This document shows positions 8,502 to 16,742 of a DNA stretch of 64,000 nucleotides, piece after piece. The DNA lies in assembly GCF_000018585.1 (NCBI RefSeq), contig NC_009976.1, positions 1,111,982 through 1,175,981 of the forward strand, given 5' to 3'. This stretch comes from Prochlorococcus marinus str. MIT 9211. GTDB taxonomy: Bacteria > Cyanobacteriota > Cyanobacteriia > PCC-6307 > Cyanobiaceae. Numbering within the stretch: position 1 is the stretch's first letter; each line of letters starts with the position of its first letter. The translations under genes were made by a program, and so were the position numbers. Under the pieces are notes generated by a model, which worked only from the letters and a program-made list of their open reading frames with translations, was not told the origin of the DNA and ran no database searches.

Positions 8502-9507
8502 AATCTAATTCTATTATCTGATCTATACCAAATGATTTGGTGGCTTTTTGACCTAATACTTCTTCTAATCTCATGGGAGATATACCAGTTCCAGGTCGTT
8601 TAATACCAACATTTTCTTCAGTGAATAAATCACCTATCTTAATTTCATTTATAGCAACCAATGATTTTCTAACAATCTTGGCATTTTCTTTTTCAATAAG
8701 GGAGATATCCTTCACTCCAGAACCAAGTGCTAAATCTATTGATCTAATAGATTTTACCATTTCTTTTAATTCTATAGGCTCTAAACTTGCTTTATGGTCT
8801 GGCCCTTCCATTCCTCTATCTAATGTAAAATGTTTTTCTATAATATTTGCCCCAAGAGCTACAGCTGCTATCGGTATTTCTATGCCCATAGTGTGATCAG
8901 AGTAGCCTACATTAACACCAAAATTCTTCTTCAGTGTAGTTATAAAATTTAGATTAACTATTTCTTTTGGTGCTGGATATTCGCTAATACAATGAAGGAG
9001 GTTGACATTATTTTTCTTACATCCGCCTTTATATAAAATATTCAATGCTGCCTCAATTTCTGTTAATGTTGACATTCCTGTAGATAGGATAATCGGTTTA
9101 GCAAAAGAAGCTGCTCTTTCTAAATAAGGAAGGTTTGTTATCTCTCCGGAAGGGATCTTTAAATAATCAATGTTTAGTCTCTTGAGGAATTTTATCGCAT
9201 CTATATCAAAAGGACTAGATAAAAAACCTATATCATGATTAGCACATTCCTTTATAAGAGTATAATAATCATCTTCTTTTAATTCTAGTTTTCTAAGCAT
9301 ATCTAACTGAGTTTGACTGACTAAGTTATTTCTATTTTGGTAACTTGCACAATCGGAAAATTTAGTAACTAGTTTATCAGCAACAAAGCTCTGAAATTTC
9401 ACATAATTAGCTCCAGAGTCTGCTGCTACTTTAATAAGTTTCTTTGCCAAAGAAATATCACCATTATGGTTTACTCCTGCTTCAGCTATTACAATTGTAT
9501 TGTTCAT
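8494..9507 (-). CDS. legI: Nonulosonic acid synthase, LegI/NeuB-like
   Basis: The synthase condenses PEP with a 6-deoxy-diamino hexose or N-acetylmannosamine to form a nine-carbon keto acid. The N-terminal TIM-barrel domain opens with IAEAGVNHNGD and has the LHCISEYPAP strand near 170 and EKHFTLDR near 222. Residues from about 275 to the end form the SAF (antifreeze-like) domain (KRPGTGISP). The length of 337 is normal. It is the first gene of the leftward set. Legionaminic acid is preferred over sialic acid only because of the neighbours. Confidence 0.85.
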   Translation of the reverse strand: MNNTIVIAEAGVNHNGDISLAKKLIKVAADSGANYVKFQSFVADKLVTKFSDCASYQNRNNLVSQTQLDMLRKLELKEDDYYTLIKECANHDIGFLSSPFDIDAIKFLKRLNIDYLKIPSGEITNLPYLERAASFAKPIILSTGMSTLTEIEAALNILYKGGCKKNNVNLLHCISEYPAPKEIVNLNFITTLKKNFGVNVGYSDHTMGIEIPIAAVALGANIIEKHFTLDRGMEGPDHKASLEPIELKEMVKSIRSIDLALGSGVKDISLIEKENAKIVRKSLVAINEIKIGDLFTEENVGIKRPGTGISPMRLEEVLGQKATKSFGIDQIIELDYE

Positions 9508-9914
9508 TTAAGTTTGAGAAGAATTGGTAATCATTAATAAGAGCTGGTAGAAATAAATAGTCTCGTTATGTGAAATAGTATATAAACTATAATATATCAT
9601 AATTATTTTTTCTTATTTATAATGTCAAAGATGTAAATATAATGATCTAGCTTACAAATAAAAAAACATGCTTCATGTCTAGCAACATTGATAAATAGCC
9701 TTGAGCGAGCATTTATTGGTAAATTAACTTAGAGAGATTTGGAGCAACTATATCTTTTCACTTTCATCTTTCCTTTCGAAATTATAATTACATCTTCATT
9801 ATAAGATAACTTGACCATGAACTTGATTGCTTAGTTATTTATATGAGTTAAATTTAATTTTATAATAATCTCTTAGAGTTAAATTTTCTTTTTATAGCCA
9901 GTAAATAAATTTAT
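9508..9914. other. Intergenic region without recognised gene
   Basis: About 400 very AT-rich bases lie between the legI start and the stop of the next leftward gene. No convincing open frame, RNA gene or repeat was found. The legI promoter should lie near its right-hand neighbour edge at 9510-9600. Confidence 0.35.
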
Positions 9915-10520
9915 CTAAAACTGGTATTTGTCATATGTATTAAAGTCACTAGGAGATGAAGATGAGTTGCTATTCTGATTTGAGTTTATAGGTTTCATTC
10001 CACCTCCCATTCCGCTGCTCATTTGCCTACTACCCCTAGTAGCAGCTTGAATCGATTCAGGTGTAATTATGAGTGAGAGATAATACATTCCCCCAGATTT
10101 ACAAGCTCCACCAAACTCAGCACCTTTCACCAGTCCGCTAGAACTTGTGCGAATTGAGCATGTAACCTTTGTTACTTCAGAGTAATTAATATTCTCAACA
10201 TCATTCTCAACGGTAATGTTTTGCATCTCCTCATTATCATCAGAACAAATATCTACAAGATCAGTTCCTTCCCAAAATCTTACCAATTCGCGCCTAGCGG
10301 CTGTTTCTGCCCTTTTTCTAGCAAGTAAAAGCAAAGATGGGTTCTCTCCAGGAGCTCTAACTGCTGCAGTGCCGCGAAATTTGAAATTACCAGCATCATC
10401 TACTTGTACAGCTTCTACTCCAACACCAGGAGCTCCTTCACAAGTTGGCAATGCATATGCAGAGACAGGAAAGCAAAGGACTAGCAAGAGGCTAGGGATA
10501 GCATGAGAGCTTTTTATCAT
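9915..10520 (-). CDS. Secreted hypothetical protein, possibly LPP20-like
   Basis: This 201-residue protein has a clear signal peptide (hydrophobic SLLLVLCFPVSAYA, cleavage near residue 23). The mature part has an alanine- and arginine-rich helix (LLLLARKRAETAARRELVRFW) like those in LPP20/FlgT-N type periplasmic domains, then a Gly/Ser/Asn-rich tail. Four cysteines in the mature part (CEGAP, DICSD, VTCSI, GACKS) could form disulphides. The function is unknown. The gene stands alone between two roughly 400-base gaps. Confidence 0.65.
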   Translation of the reverse strand: MIKSSHAIPSLLLVLCFPVSAYALPTCEGAPGVGVEAVQVDDAGNFKFRGTAAVRAPGENPSLLLLARKRAETAARRELVRFWEGTDLVDICSDDNEEMQNITVENDVENINYSEVTKVTCSIRTSSSGLVKGAEFGGACKSGGMYYLSLIITPESIQAATRGSRQMSSGMGGGMKPINSNQNSNSSSSPSDFNTYDKYQF

Positions 10521-10925
10521 TTAATGCAGATCTGTTTAATTAAGGTTTAGATTAGCAAAACCATGCAAATTTTCAGAATTGCGTACGGTATTTATTCGAG
10601 AAAATGCATTCAATTCCCAATCCGGGTTCTTAATGCTCTAAAATTTCTATTATTTTCTAAAGGAAAAAACGGTTGAACTTATTTTAATACTCAAACTTCT
10701 CAATAAGCATAACCTTTTGAAATTGAGCTTATTTTATAATTGTCCTTATGGGGGAGCGGCCTATAATAAAAGCAGACTACAGTTGGCCTTTAAAGCAAGA
10801 GAAGGGTTGTAGATTAAAATAAGCCTTGACTGCTTTTAACAAAACAAGATCTACAAGCTCTTGAAATGCAAACTTCTAGAGTTGTTAGAATCAGCAACGT
10901 CAATTAAAAAAAGTCTTCTTTTACC
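10521..10925. other. Intergenic region between divergent genes
   Basis: About 400 bases separate the divergent secreted-protein genes at 9915 and 10926. A GC-richer patch near 10748-10805 (ggggagcggcctataa and following) stands out from the AT-rich surroundings, but I could not assign it to a known RNA. No open frame of useful length was seen. Confidence 0.35.
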
Positions 10926-11522
10926 ATGTTTATTATCTTGAAGAAAATATTACTTTTAATTGGTTTTTTCTCAATTATTGGTCCTAATTTTTCTGCTGAT
11001 GAAATTACCTATAAAGCCAATAAAAAACATAGCGGCAATAAGTCAATAAATACATTTATAGCGGAAAATAAAAATGTCAAAGTTGTTGTCATTGAAGGAT
11101 TTGGATCCGATTTCCCCGAAGCGGCTCAAAATGCAGCAAAAAATGCCTTAATGCAAGTAGTTGGATCTTTTATTGATACAGAAACAATTATGAAAATGCA
11201 GACTGAAATTAATAATGGCATTAATTCAGAAGCTGATGTTAATTTTGAATTCAAATCTAATGAGGATTATACAGAAGAGATAAAAGAGTATTCTCAAGGT
11301 TCTATAAAGTCATTTAGAATTCTTGAACGAAGGACTGAGAATGGTCTTTACATTGTAAAAGCTAGAGTTGATATAAGAATCGAAGATTTCAAAGCATATG
11401 TAAAGAAGTTAGCCTATGGTTCCCAAGAGGTTTCTATAAACCTATTCGCCAAAGCTGCCGCGGAAACGGAGAACCTATCGTCCAAGTATGACCTTTTGGT
11501 AAATAAGGTTTTTACCCCCTGA
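10926..11522 (+). CDS. Secreted FlgT-N/LPP20-like protein, 5' part of a frameshifted gene
   Basis: The frame opens with a signal peptide (MFIILKKILLLIGFFSIIG) and continues with a domain resembling FlgT-N/LPP20: VVVIEGFGSDFPEAAQNA, then FRILERRTENGLYIVKARVDI. It ends at a TGA directly after a C5 tract (11515-11519). The second frame is open from 11507 onward and continues the protein. One extra C would join them as VFTPLRNGEVYEID. It is therefore likely the N-terminal part of one gene ending at 12295. The cause could be a mutation, slippage during expression, or a sequencing error. Confidence 0.65.
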   Translation: MFIILKKILLLIGFFSIIGPNFSADEITYKANKKHSGNKSINTFIAENKNVKVVVIEGFGSDFPEAAQNAAKNALMQVVGSFIDTETIMKMQTEINNGINSEADVNFEFKSNEDYTEEIKEYSQGSIKSFRILERRTENGLYIVKARVDIRIEDFKAYVKKLAYGSQEVSINLFAKAAAETENLSSKYDLLVNKVFTP

Positions 11523-12295
11523 GGAATGGTGAAGTTTATGAAATTGATCTGGATGAACCAATAAATGTTCTAGATTTTTGGGCTTCAGATTATTGCAAAA
11601 AAAACCCTACCTATTCCTACTGTAAAACGAATGGAGTTTTAGCTGGATGGAATAGTAAGACAACTTTTATTTTCCCTTTTCAAATTAAATTGAAAAGAAA
11701 CTTCAAAGACAATATTATGAATATACTAGATAACATTAGTGATCAAAAGAAAATAGCCTTTAGTAGTACTAGCCCAAATTCTAAATTAGGTGGCGGTGCT
11801 AATGACCACTTCCTTACTATATTTGATACAACTTCTCCACAAGTAAAACAGACTGTTTATCGGATTAATGATATCTATGAACACATGAGAGATGAATATA
11901 ATGAGAAAAATCTGTATAATTACTGGATATGGAATTTATATAAAAACAGCAAACGAAGTTATGATGATGTATCTTACTTTAACCCTATTAGAATAAAGCT
12001 ACTTGACTCTTATGGAAATGTTTTAAATTCAAAGAACTACTCTGTACACTCTAGTTCTAGTACTTTAGGTTATAGCAAAGGAATTAATCTTACAGAAGTA
12101 GGCTGGCATGGAGTAAAAAGTTGTGATACATGCTACGGCTTATATCAATACTTACCAACATTCTCTCTTTGGGCTGGTGGTATAAATAGAGAGCAAGTTA
12201 TATTTACGAGTAGAAAGTATCTTATGGCAATAAATATTGATTTGGATACATTAAAAATACTTAAAAAAGTTGAAATTGATTTTGTAGATAATTAA
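11507..12295 (+). CDS. 3' part of the frameshifted secreted protein gene
   Basis: This frame is open from 11507, following a TAA at 11504, and has no convincing start of its own; the nearest is a TTG at 11690. It continues the product of the frame that begins at 10926, starting from about LRNGEVYEIDLDEPIN. It encodes about 260 residues with aromatic-rich segments (YNYWIWNLYKNSK, SCDTCYGLYQYLPTF) and ends IDFVDN. No domain was recognised. The intact protein would be roughly 455 residues, with the FlgT-N-like region at its N-terminus. Confidence 0.55.
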   Translation, partial: GFYPLRNGEVYEIDLDEPINVLDFWASDYCKKNPTYSYCKTNGVLAGWNSKTTFIFPFQIKLKRNFKDNIMNILDNISDQKKIAFSSTSPNSKLGGGANDHFLTIFDTTSPQVKQTVYRINDIYEHMRDEYNEKNLYNYWIWNLYKNSKRSYDDVSYFNPIRIKLLDSYGNVLNSKNYSVHSSSSTLGYSKGINLTEVGWHGVKSCDTCYGLYQYLPTFSLWAGGINREQVIFTSRKYLMAINIDLDTLKILKKVEIDFVDN

Positions 12296-12519
12296 TTTAT
12301 AGTCTTATTTATATCTTGAATATTTATCTTTTTAAATCAATATAAAAGACACCTCAACTAGGAGTATTCAATGGTTCTAGGCATTGAAAATTATACTTGA
12401 GTATAACTACTTTAAAGATTCAAAATAGTACTCATTTTATACAATTTAAAAATCAACCAACCTAGGCTTGCAAGATAGTACTATTATATTGCTTATTGAT
12501 AAGTATCAGTATTAAAACC

Positions 12520-13029
12520 ATGAGGAACCAATCTCTCTTGCTTGCTTTTCTACTGATAACCCCTTTTCAAGCGCTTGCATATGATGAGTTTCAGCCTGGG
12601 TACGCATCAGAGCGCAAATGCTTCAAAACTGAATACAGAGAAATATATGTCCCTGGTACAGAATCATCCCCTGGATACGTTAACTCCTTTAAAGATGAAA
12701 CTTCAGTGCCTTGCGAGTCTTCTGGTGTGAGAGCTGTTAGAAGGTATCACCATTACAAACCCTTTTGGCATAGAAGGTTAAATAGCGGTTATGTAATACA
12801 TGGACATCGCTATGCATCTGAACCGGTTAGAAGAAATTATGGTTATCACATACGGAGGAATCGCTATGACTCTCAAGAAGTTGCTACTAGCTGTAATAAC
12901 ACAAACAAAACAACTGGCGGATTGCTAGGAGGTGGACTTGCTGCTGCACTATCGAGAAAAGATGCTTATGGTTGGTCTATCCCATTAGGGGCAGTTCTTG
13001 GTATGGGGCTTGCAACCACAGATTGTTGA
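12520..13029 (+). CDS. Secreted protein with C-terminal glycine-zipper segment
   Basis: I chose ATG 12520 because it begins directly with a signal peptide (MRNQSLLLAFLLITPFQALA); the frame extends back to a TTG at 12496. The mature part is rich in Tyr, His and Arg. It ends with a glycine-rich hydrophobic segment (TGGLLGGGLAAAL and IPLGAVLGMGLATT) like glycine-zipper domains of envelope proteins. Four cysteines are present after the signal peptide. No function is known. The Gly-zipper suggests association with the outer membrane or cell envelope. Confidence 0.65.
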   Translation: MRNQSLLLAFLLITPFQALAYDEFQPGYASERKCFKTEYREIYVPGTESSPGYVNSFKDETSVPCESSGVRAVRRYHHYKPFWHRRLNSGYVIHGHRYASEPVRRNYGYHIRRNRYDSQEVATSCNNTNKTTGGLLGGGLAAALSRKDAYGWSIPLGAVLGMGLATTDC

Positions 13030-13313
13030 GTATTCAAGCTGAAAATAGGTTAATGATCATACAATTCCAGTAACAAAAAAACATTAACCCTAGAAAAGCT
13101 TTTGCCTGTTATTTGTTTCATCTTTTCCCGTACTTATATATACGTAACTAAAAAGAGTTTTGCCCCCGAACAAATTTTTTGTGGAGATCTACATAGGCAC
13201 AAAATTTGCTTTGAGTAGAGCCCCAAAGCGATAATCAAGGTACTGCAGTGTGCGAAGAGACTTGCACTTAAACCAAGCAGTAATCTAATTTAAGGATCTT
13301 AAGATAGAAATTA

Positions 13314-13571
13314 ATGATTTTAAAAAGAATAATTCGAAAGCTAAAAAGAAATTTGCTAGCTATTGGAGACAAACGGTTCAATAGGACATTGAAGGTTCTA
13401 GGAGAGAAAGATAGAAAAAACCTTTTCGAGATTTATGATTATGGAGAGCTCTGCCGATTCAGAGCTTCAAGTTTTTACACCAAAGAACCTGAGACAATTG
13501 GATGGATAAACAGCTTCGAACCTACAGATAGTTTTTTAGACATTGTCTTATCTGTGAGTTCTGTGGTTTAG
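13314..13571 (+). pseudogene. FkbM-family methyltransferase remnant (N-terminal part only)
   Basis: The 85-residue frame matches the start of FkbM-type methyltransferases as I know them: ELCRFRASSFYTKEPETIGWI followed by FEPTDSFLDI, where intact members continue FWDIGANVGLYS. After FLDI the sequence loses all similarity and stops. The SAM-binding glycine motif and the rest of the enzyme are absent, so the product cannot be an active methyltransferase. FkbM enzymes are common in surface-sugar islands, which fits the neighbourhood. Confidence 0.6.
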
Positions 13572-13669
13572 AAGCACCTAGACAGCACTGGAGACCCTAT
13601 TCCTACATCGAGCACCATAAACAGCATTGTGAGAAGAACCCTTCTATTCAAAAGGAGGAGAAGCAATGA
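13532..13669 (+). pseudogene. Cys/His-rich fragment fused out of frame to the FkbM remnant
   Basis: In the frame that opens inside the T6 run near 13529-13535 there is a 45-codon segment with a zinc-finger-like arrangement: CLICEFCG, then several His (QHWRPYSYIEHHKQHC). It has no start codon of its own and overlaps the end of the FkbM remnant. It may be the tail of another decayed gene, or a short gene whose start was lost. It ends within a strong ribosome-binding-site-like aaggaggag at 13652-13660, which precedes a 16-codon frame starting at 13666. Confidence 0.3.
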
Positions 13670-13806
13670 CAGGTACCGTAAATTCTATCGTCAATGATTT
13701 AGTGGATGACTTTTAACTAAAGACAATCTCAGGAAGGAACTAGTCCCTAGATCTTGACTAGTGAGTCTCGAGATTCTAGAACCATAAGATATCAATATAG
13801 ATTCTG

Positions 13807-14478
13807 ATGATAAGCAAAAAGGTTTTATTTCTTGGGAAAAAGAATGATCCTTATACTTTAAAGGCATTAAATCATCTTAGATTACTTTTTAGTGATGTAT
13901 ATTCTTGCCTAGGAGAATGGGGAGACAAGTTTCCAGAAGAAGCATCTTGGTGGGATGGAGACATTATAATATCGTACAAATCAAGATGGATTGTTCCAAA
14001 GTACTTGCTTGAAAAATCAAAGGAAGTAGCAATTAACTTCCATCCAGCGTCTCCTGATTTCCCTGGTATTGGTTGTATTAACTTTGCCCTTTATGAAGAT
14101 GCCAAAGAATATGGAGCGACTTGTCACCATATGGTACAAAAAGTGGATAGTGGTGACATTATCCAAGTATCTAGATTCCCAGTTTATCCTAATGATAATG
14201 TTGAAACATTGCTAACAAGAACCTACGATCATCAACTATGCTTGTTTTATGAAATAACTCATTATCTCTATACTGGTAAATTATTACCAAAAAGTGATGA
14301 GGAGTGGACCAGAGCTCCAATCCAGAGAAATGATTTTAATGAACTTACTAAGATTCAAATTGATATGGATAAGAATGAGATTAACAAGAGAATACGGGCA
14401 ACAATGTTCAAAGATTTCAGACCAGAGTTGTCACTTAATGGATTTATTTTTGAATTAAAAAACGATGGATCTAAATAG
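13807..14478 (+). CDS. Formyltransferase-fold protein, probable sugar N-formyltransferase
   Basis: The 223-residue protein has the formyltransferase fold of the methionyl-tRNA formyltransferase and GART family, which transfers a formyl group from N10-formyltetrahydrofolate to an amine. The catalytic triad is visible as Asn77 and His79 in INFHPASP and Asp114 in KVDSGDII. It lacks the C-terminal tRNA-binding domain of Fmt, and its length suits sugar N-formyltransferases. A 4-amino sugar from a surface-glycan pathway is a plausible substrate. It lies in an accessory region 4 kb from the legionaminic-type cluster. Confidence 0.7.
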   Translation: MISKKVLFLGKKNDPYTLKALNHLRLLFSDVYSCLGEWGDKFPEEASWWDGDIIISYKSRWIVPKYLLEKSKEVAINFHPASPDFPGIGCINFALYEDAKEYGATCHHMVQKVDSGDIIQVSRFPVYPNDNVETLLTRTYDHQLCLFYEITHYLYTGKLLPKSDEEWTRAPIQRNDFNELTKIQIDMDKNEINKRIRATMFKDFRPELSLNGFIFELKNDGSK

Positions 14479-14555
14479 CTCTAGATATTAAGATTATCAA
14501 TAGTTTTTGCACTATTCTTTATAACGAGAAGCACAAGATTCATTGCTACTAGAAG

Positions 14556-14601
14556 ATCCCCAACATATTCCATAAGAATCCCCAACATATCCCCAACATA
14601 T
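14556..14601. repeat. Three copies of atccccaacatat
   Basis: The 13-base unit occurs exactly at 14556-14568, 14578-14590 and 14589-14601, the last two overlapping by two bases. Start-to-start spacing is 22 and 11 bases, that is two and one turns of the helix. Such phasing is typical of protein-binding arrays, for example integrase arm sites. The array lies about 120 bases from the att-like copy of the tRNA-Ser end. Confidence 0.7.
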
Positions 14602-14720
14602 TTTTCCCAAAGTTGAACTATCCTGAATACTGGTGGATATCTCTTCACGCTTAAAATAGTAGTTACTGCAACGTATTTACGTGAAAGTGACTCGTCAAGA
14701 CAACTCCTGACAAATTAATT

Positions 14721-14734
14721 GAACGGAGAGGGTG
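14721..14734 (-). repeat. att-like partial copy of the tRNA-Ser 3' end
   Basis: The 14 bases gaacggagagggtg are identical to 16652-16665. That second copy covers the discriminator, the acceptor 3' strand and three T-stem bases of tRNA-Ser(CGA), plus three flanking bases. Elements that integrate by tyrosine recombinase at tRNA 3' ends leave such a short copy at the far boundary. The match is short, so chance is possible, but its position beside other repeats and an AlpA-like gene supports it. Confidence 0.5.
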
Positions 14735-14753
14735 TCTGTCGAGTTCGGCGAAA

Positions 14754-14780
14754 ATTAGACTGCATTAGACGGGATTAGAC
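14754..14780. repeat. Three ATTAGAC repeats at exact 10-base spacing
   Basis: ATTAGAC occurs at 14754-14760, 14764-14770 and 14774-14780, with a one-mismatch copy TTTAGAC at 14832-14838. A 10-base period places the copies on one face of the helix. They begin 20 bases past the att-like repeat. They may be binding sites for an integrase, excision factor or the AlpA-like regulator encoded 100 bases away. Confidence 0.6.
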
Positions 14781-14803
14781 AGGTTTTACAAGTCATTTAT
14801 GAA

Positions 14804-14827
14804 ATACCCTACAACATACCCTACAAC
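14804..14827. repeat. Tandem 12-base repeat ataccctacaac x2
   Basis: Two perfect adjacent copies lie at 14804-14815 and 14816-14827. They sit between the ATTAGAC array and the AlpA-like gene and add to the repeat cluster of this boundary region. The unit resembles the other repeat family (ccccaacatat) in its C-run followed by acaac or aacat, so both might bind the same protein. Confidence 0.6.
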
Positions 14828-14885
14828 GGATTTTAGACTGTATTGACGACAAATAACCGACGACTAATTATAAGAAAGAGGGGTT

Positions 14886-15086
14886 TTACCCCCTCGATTT
14901 ATCAACTTGTTCTTGCATCCATTGTTGGACATCTCTTTCCAACCAGACAACAAGGTTTGCTCCGATTGGTATTTGTTTAGGGAAGGTCCCAGCATGGATT
15001 TTGTTGTAGATAGTTCCTCTACTCATTCCAGTCCTATGAACAACTTCCCGAATGCGCAGAAAGCGTTCTCTGATGTCGATTTTCAT
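14886..15086 (-). CDS. AlpA-family regulator / excisionase-like protein
   Basis: This small MerR-like winged-helix protein has 66 residues and the typical AlpA pattern: FLRIREVVHRTGMSRGTIYNKI, then GTFPKQIPIGANLVVWLERDVQQWM. Such proteins regulate or assist excision of prophages and satellite elements. I chose ATG 15086 because MKIDIRERFLRI is the normal family start; the frame extends to 15140. It lies between the repeat cluster and the TPR gene. No integrase gene was found in the window, so the element, if it is one, is probably not self-mobile now. Confidence 0.8.
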   Translation of the reverse strand: MKIDIRERFLRIREVVHRTGMSRGTIYNKIHAGTFPKQIPIGANLVVWLERDVQQWMQEQVDKSRG

Positions 15087-15186
15087 TAGTGCTCCGAAGA
15101 GAAACAACGCTTCTATTGCAACGTTCTTGTCCCGCTCCATGAAAAAGCATATAGATTATTTAAACTAAATATAAAAGTAATGTTCT

Positions 15187-16515
15187 ATGAAACTTGGTTC
15201 TTCATTCGAACTTTCTTTAGTCCCCCTAATCTGGTCTCTGTTCCTTTCAGGGATACTCTTTGTATTTAATTTCTTTTTCCCTATAGTTCCAGATTGGTTA
15301 TTAACTATATCTGTAAATTTAGTAAGATTTTCATTTATATTTCCAGTTTATATTCTTTTATTTGATTCTTATATTGATTTCAAAGAAACACGTGCCCGAC
15401 GTAAATCGAGTAAAAATAAACAAATGAAAGATTTAGAAAATGTAGCAGAGATAAATAATAGAAAATCAACGAATTATAGCAAAGAAGAAGATGAGTTGTT
15501 CCACAAGGAAGAAATCAAATATTATAGTAAAGTATTAAATAATACCCCTAATGATATAGATGCTTATTTTCAAAGAGGGCAATCCAAGGCAGAGTTGAAT
15601 GATAATCAAGGTGCAATAGAAGATTTTACTAAGATAATAGATATCGATAATAATTTTGTTGATGCATATTTATATCGCGGATATTTTTTAATGCTTTTAG
15701 AAAATAATAAAGAAGCAATCGATGATTTCAACCAGGTTATAAGAATAGATCCTAAGAATGAGGTGGCATATAATCATCGTGCTTGTGCTAAAGAAAATCT
15801 AGGTGACCGTAAAGGTGCGTTAGATGATTTCAATAAAGCAATAGAATTAAATCCAGAATTTGCAATGGCATATAACGATCGTGGTCAAATGATATTTTCA
15901 TCTGGAGATCACAAAAGTGCATTCAATGACTTCGATAAAGCGATATCACTAGATCAAGAAAGTGGTCCTGCTTATCTCAATAGAGGTTTATGTAAAAATA
16001 TCGATGAAGATTATCAAGGTGCTATTTCCGATTTTACTAAAGCAGTCACGATCGACCCCTTTTTTACAGAAGGATATGGAAGTCGTGCAATATCAAAAAT
16101 AAATATTAACGACTACGAATCAGCACTGTATGATCTCAACAAAGTCATGGAAATTGATCCTGAAGAGAGTCAAAGAGGGGAAGCACTCTATTACAGAGGA
16201 ATTGCTAAGCATGAATTAGGAGATTATCAAGGTGCAATTTTAGACTTCAATAAACTAATAGAATTTGATCAGAGTAATTCTGATATCTATAACCGTAGAG
16301 GATGTGCCAAAATGTGTTTAGAAAACTATAGAGGTGCGATATTAGATTTTAATAAAGCAATAGAAAATAATTCAACATTTTCATTGCCATATTTAAATAG
16401 AGGTTTAGCAAAAGCGAATCTAAATAATCTTACGAGTGCTTGTTCTGATTGGAAGAAAGCATCAGAACTTGGAGAAGAAAGTGCTGTTGAATTATTGAAG
16501 GAACATGGCGAATAG
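15187..16515 (+). CDS. Membrane-anchored TPR-repeat protein
   Basis: The 442-residue protein begins with two hydrophobic segments (about residues 8-30 and 35-58). A basic stretch (ETRARRKSSKNK) follows, then about nine tetratricopeptide repeats of 34 residues starting near residue 120, each with the pattern AYxxRGxxK...GAIxDFxKAIEIDP. TPR arrays bind protein partners, so this is likely a membrane-bound scaffold on the cytoplasmic side. The partner is unknown. It is the only sizeable gene between the att-like repeat and tRNA-Ser, so it may be element cargo. Confidence 0.8.
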   Translation: MKLGSSFELSLVPLIWSLFLSGILFVFNFFFPIVPDWLLTISVNLVRFSFIFPVYILLFDSYIDFKETRARRKSSKNKQMKDLENVAEINNRKSTNYSKEEDELFHKEEIKYYSKVLNNTPNDIDAYFQRGQSKAELNDNQGAIEDFTKIIDIDNNFVDAYLYRGYFLMLLENNKEAIDDFNQVIRIDPKNEVAYNHRACAKENLGDRKGALDDFNKAIELNPEFAMAYNDRGQMIFSSGDHKSAFNDFDKAISLDQESGPAYLNRGLCKNIDEDYQGAISDFTKAVTIDPFFTEGYGSRAISKININDYESALYDLNKVMEIDPEESQRGEALYYRGIAKHELGDYQGAILDFNKLIEFDQSNSDIYNRRGCAKMCLENYRGAILDFNKAIENNSTFSLPYLNRGLAKANLNNLTSACSDWKKASELGEESAVELLKEHGE

Positions 16516-16654
16516 ATTTCACTTAATAGATCTTTTTGGATTTCCTCTGACAAACAAGCATTCAAAAATCTGAACTCGACTGAAGATGTTGAATTCACAC
16601 GAAACTTTGGACCGCTATGGACGCCCTGAGACGCCTATGGACAAAAGTCAGGAA

Positions 16655-16742
16655 CGGAGAGGGTGGGATTCGAACCCACGGACGAGCTTTACCCGTCTAA
16701 CGATTTCGAGTCGTTCGCTTTCGACCACTCAGCCACCTCTCC
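16655..16742 (-). tRNA. tRNA-Ser (anticodon CGA)
   Basis: Read on the minus strand, the 88 bases fold as a class II tRNA. The acceptor stem pairs GGAGAGG with CCTCTCC and the discriminator is G. The anticodon loop CTCGAAA gives CGA, reading UCG. There is a long variable arm (GACGGGTAAAGCTCGTC), and the T loop is GGTTCGAATCC. CCA is not encoded. Its 3' end is duplicated at 14721-14734, which marks it as a likely integration site. Confidence 0.95.

Larger units (their letters stand above)
14479..14885. other. Repeat-rich non-coding region next to an att-like site
   Basis: About 400 bases without a gene separate the formyltransferase from the AlpA-type regulator. The region contains three families of short direct repeats and a 14-base copy of the tRNA-Ser 3' end, listed separately. 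This density of small repeats looks like a recombination or regulatory control region rather than random sequence. Confidence 0.5.

Noticed and set aside
2387-9507. Reading the first cluster as a sialic acid (Neu5Ac) pathway
   Set aside because: PtmE-, LegB- and LegC-like genes are not part of Neu5Ac synthesis and fit the legionaminic type. NeuB/NeuC/NeuA similarity is shared by both pathways.
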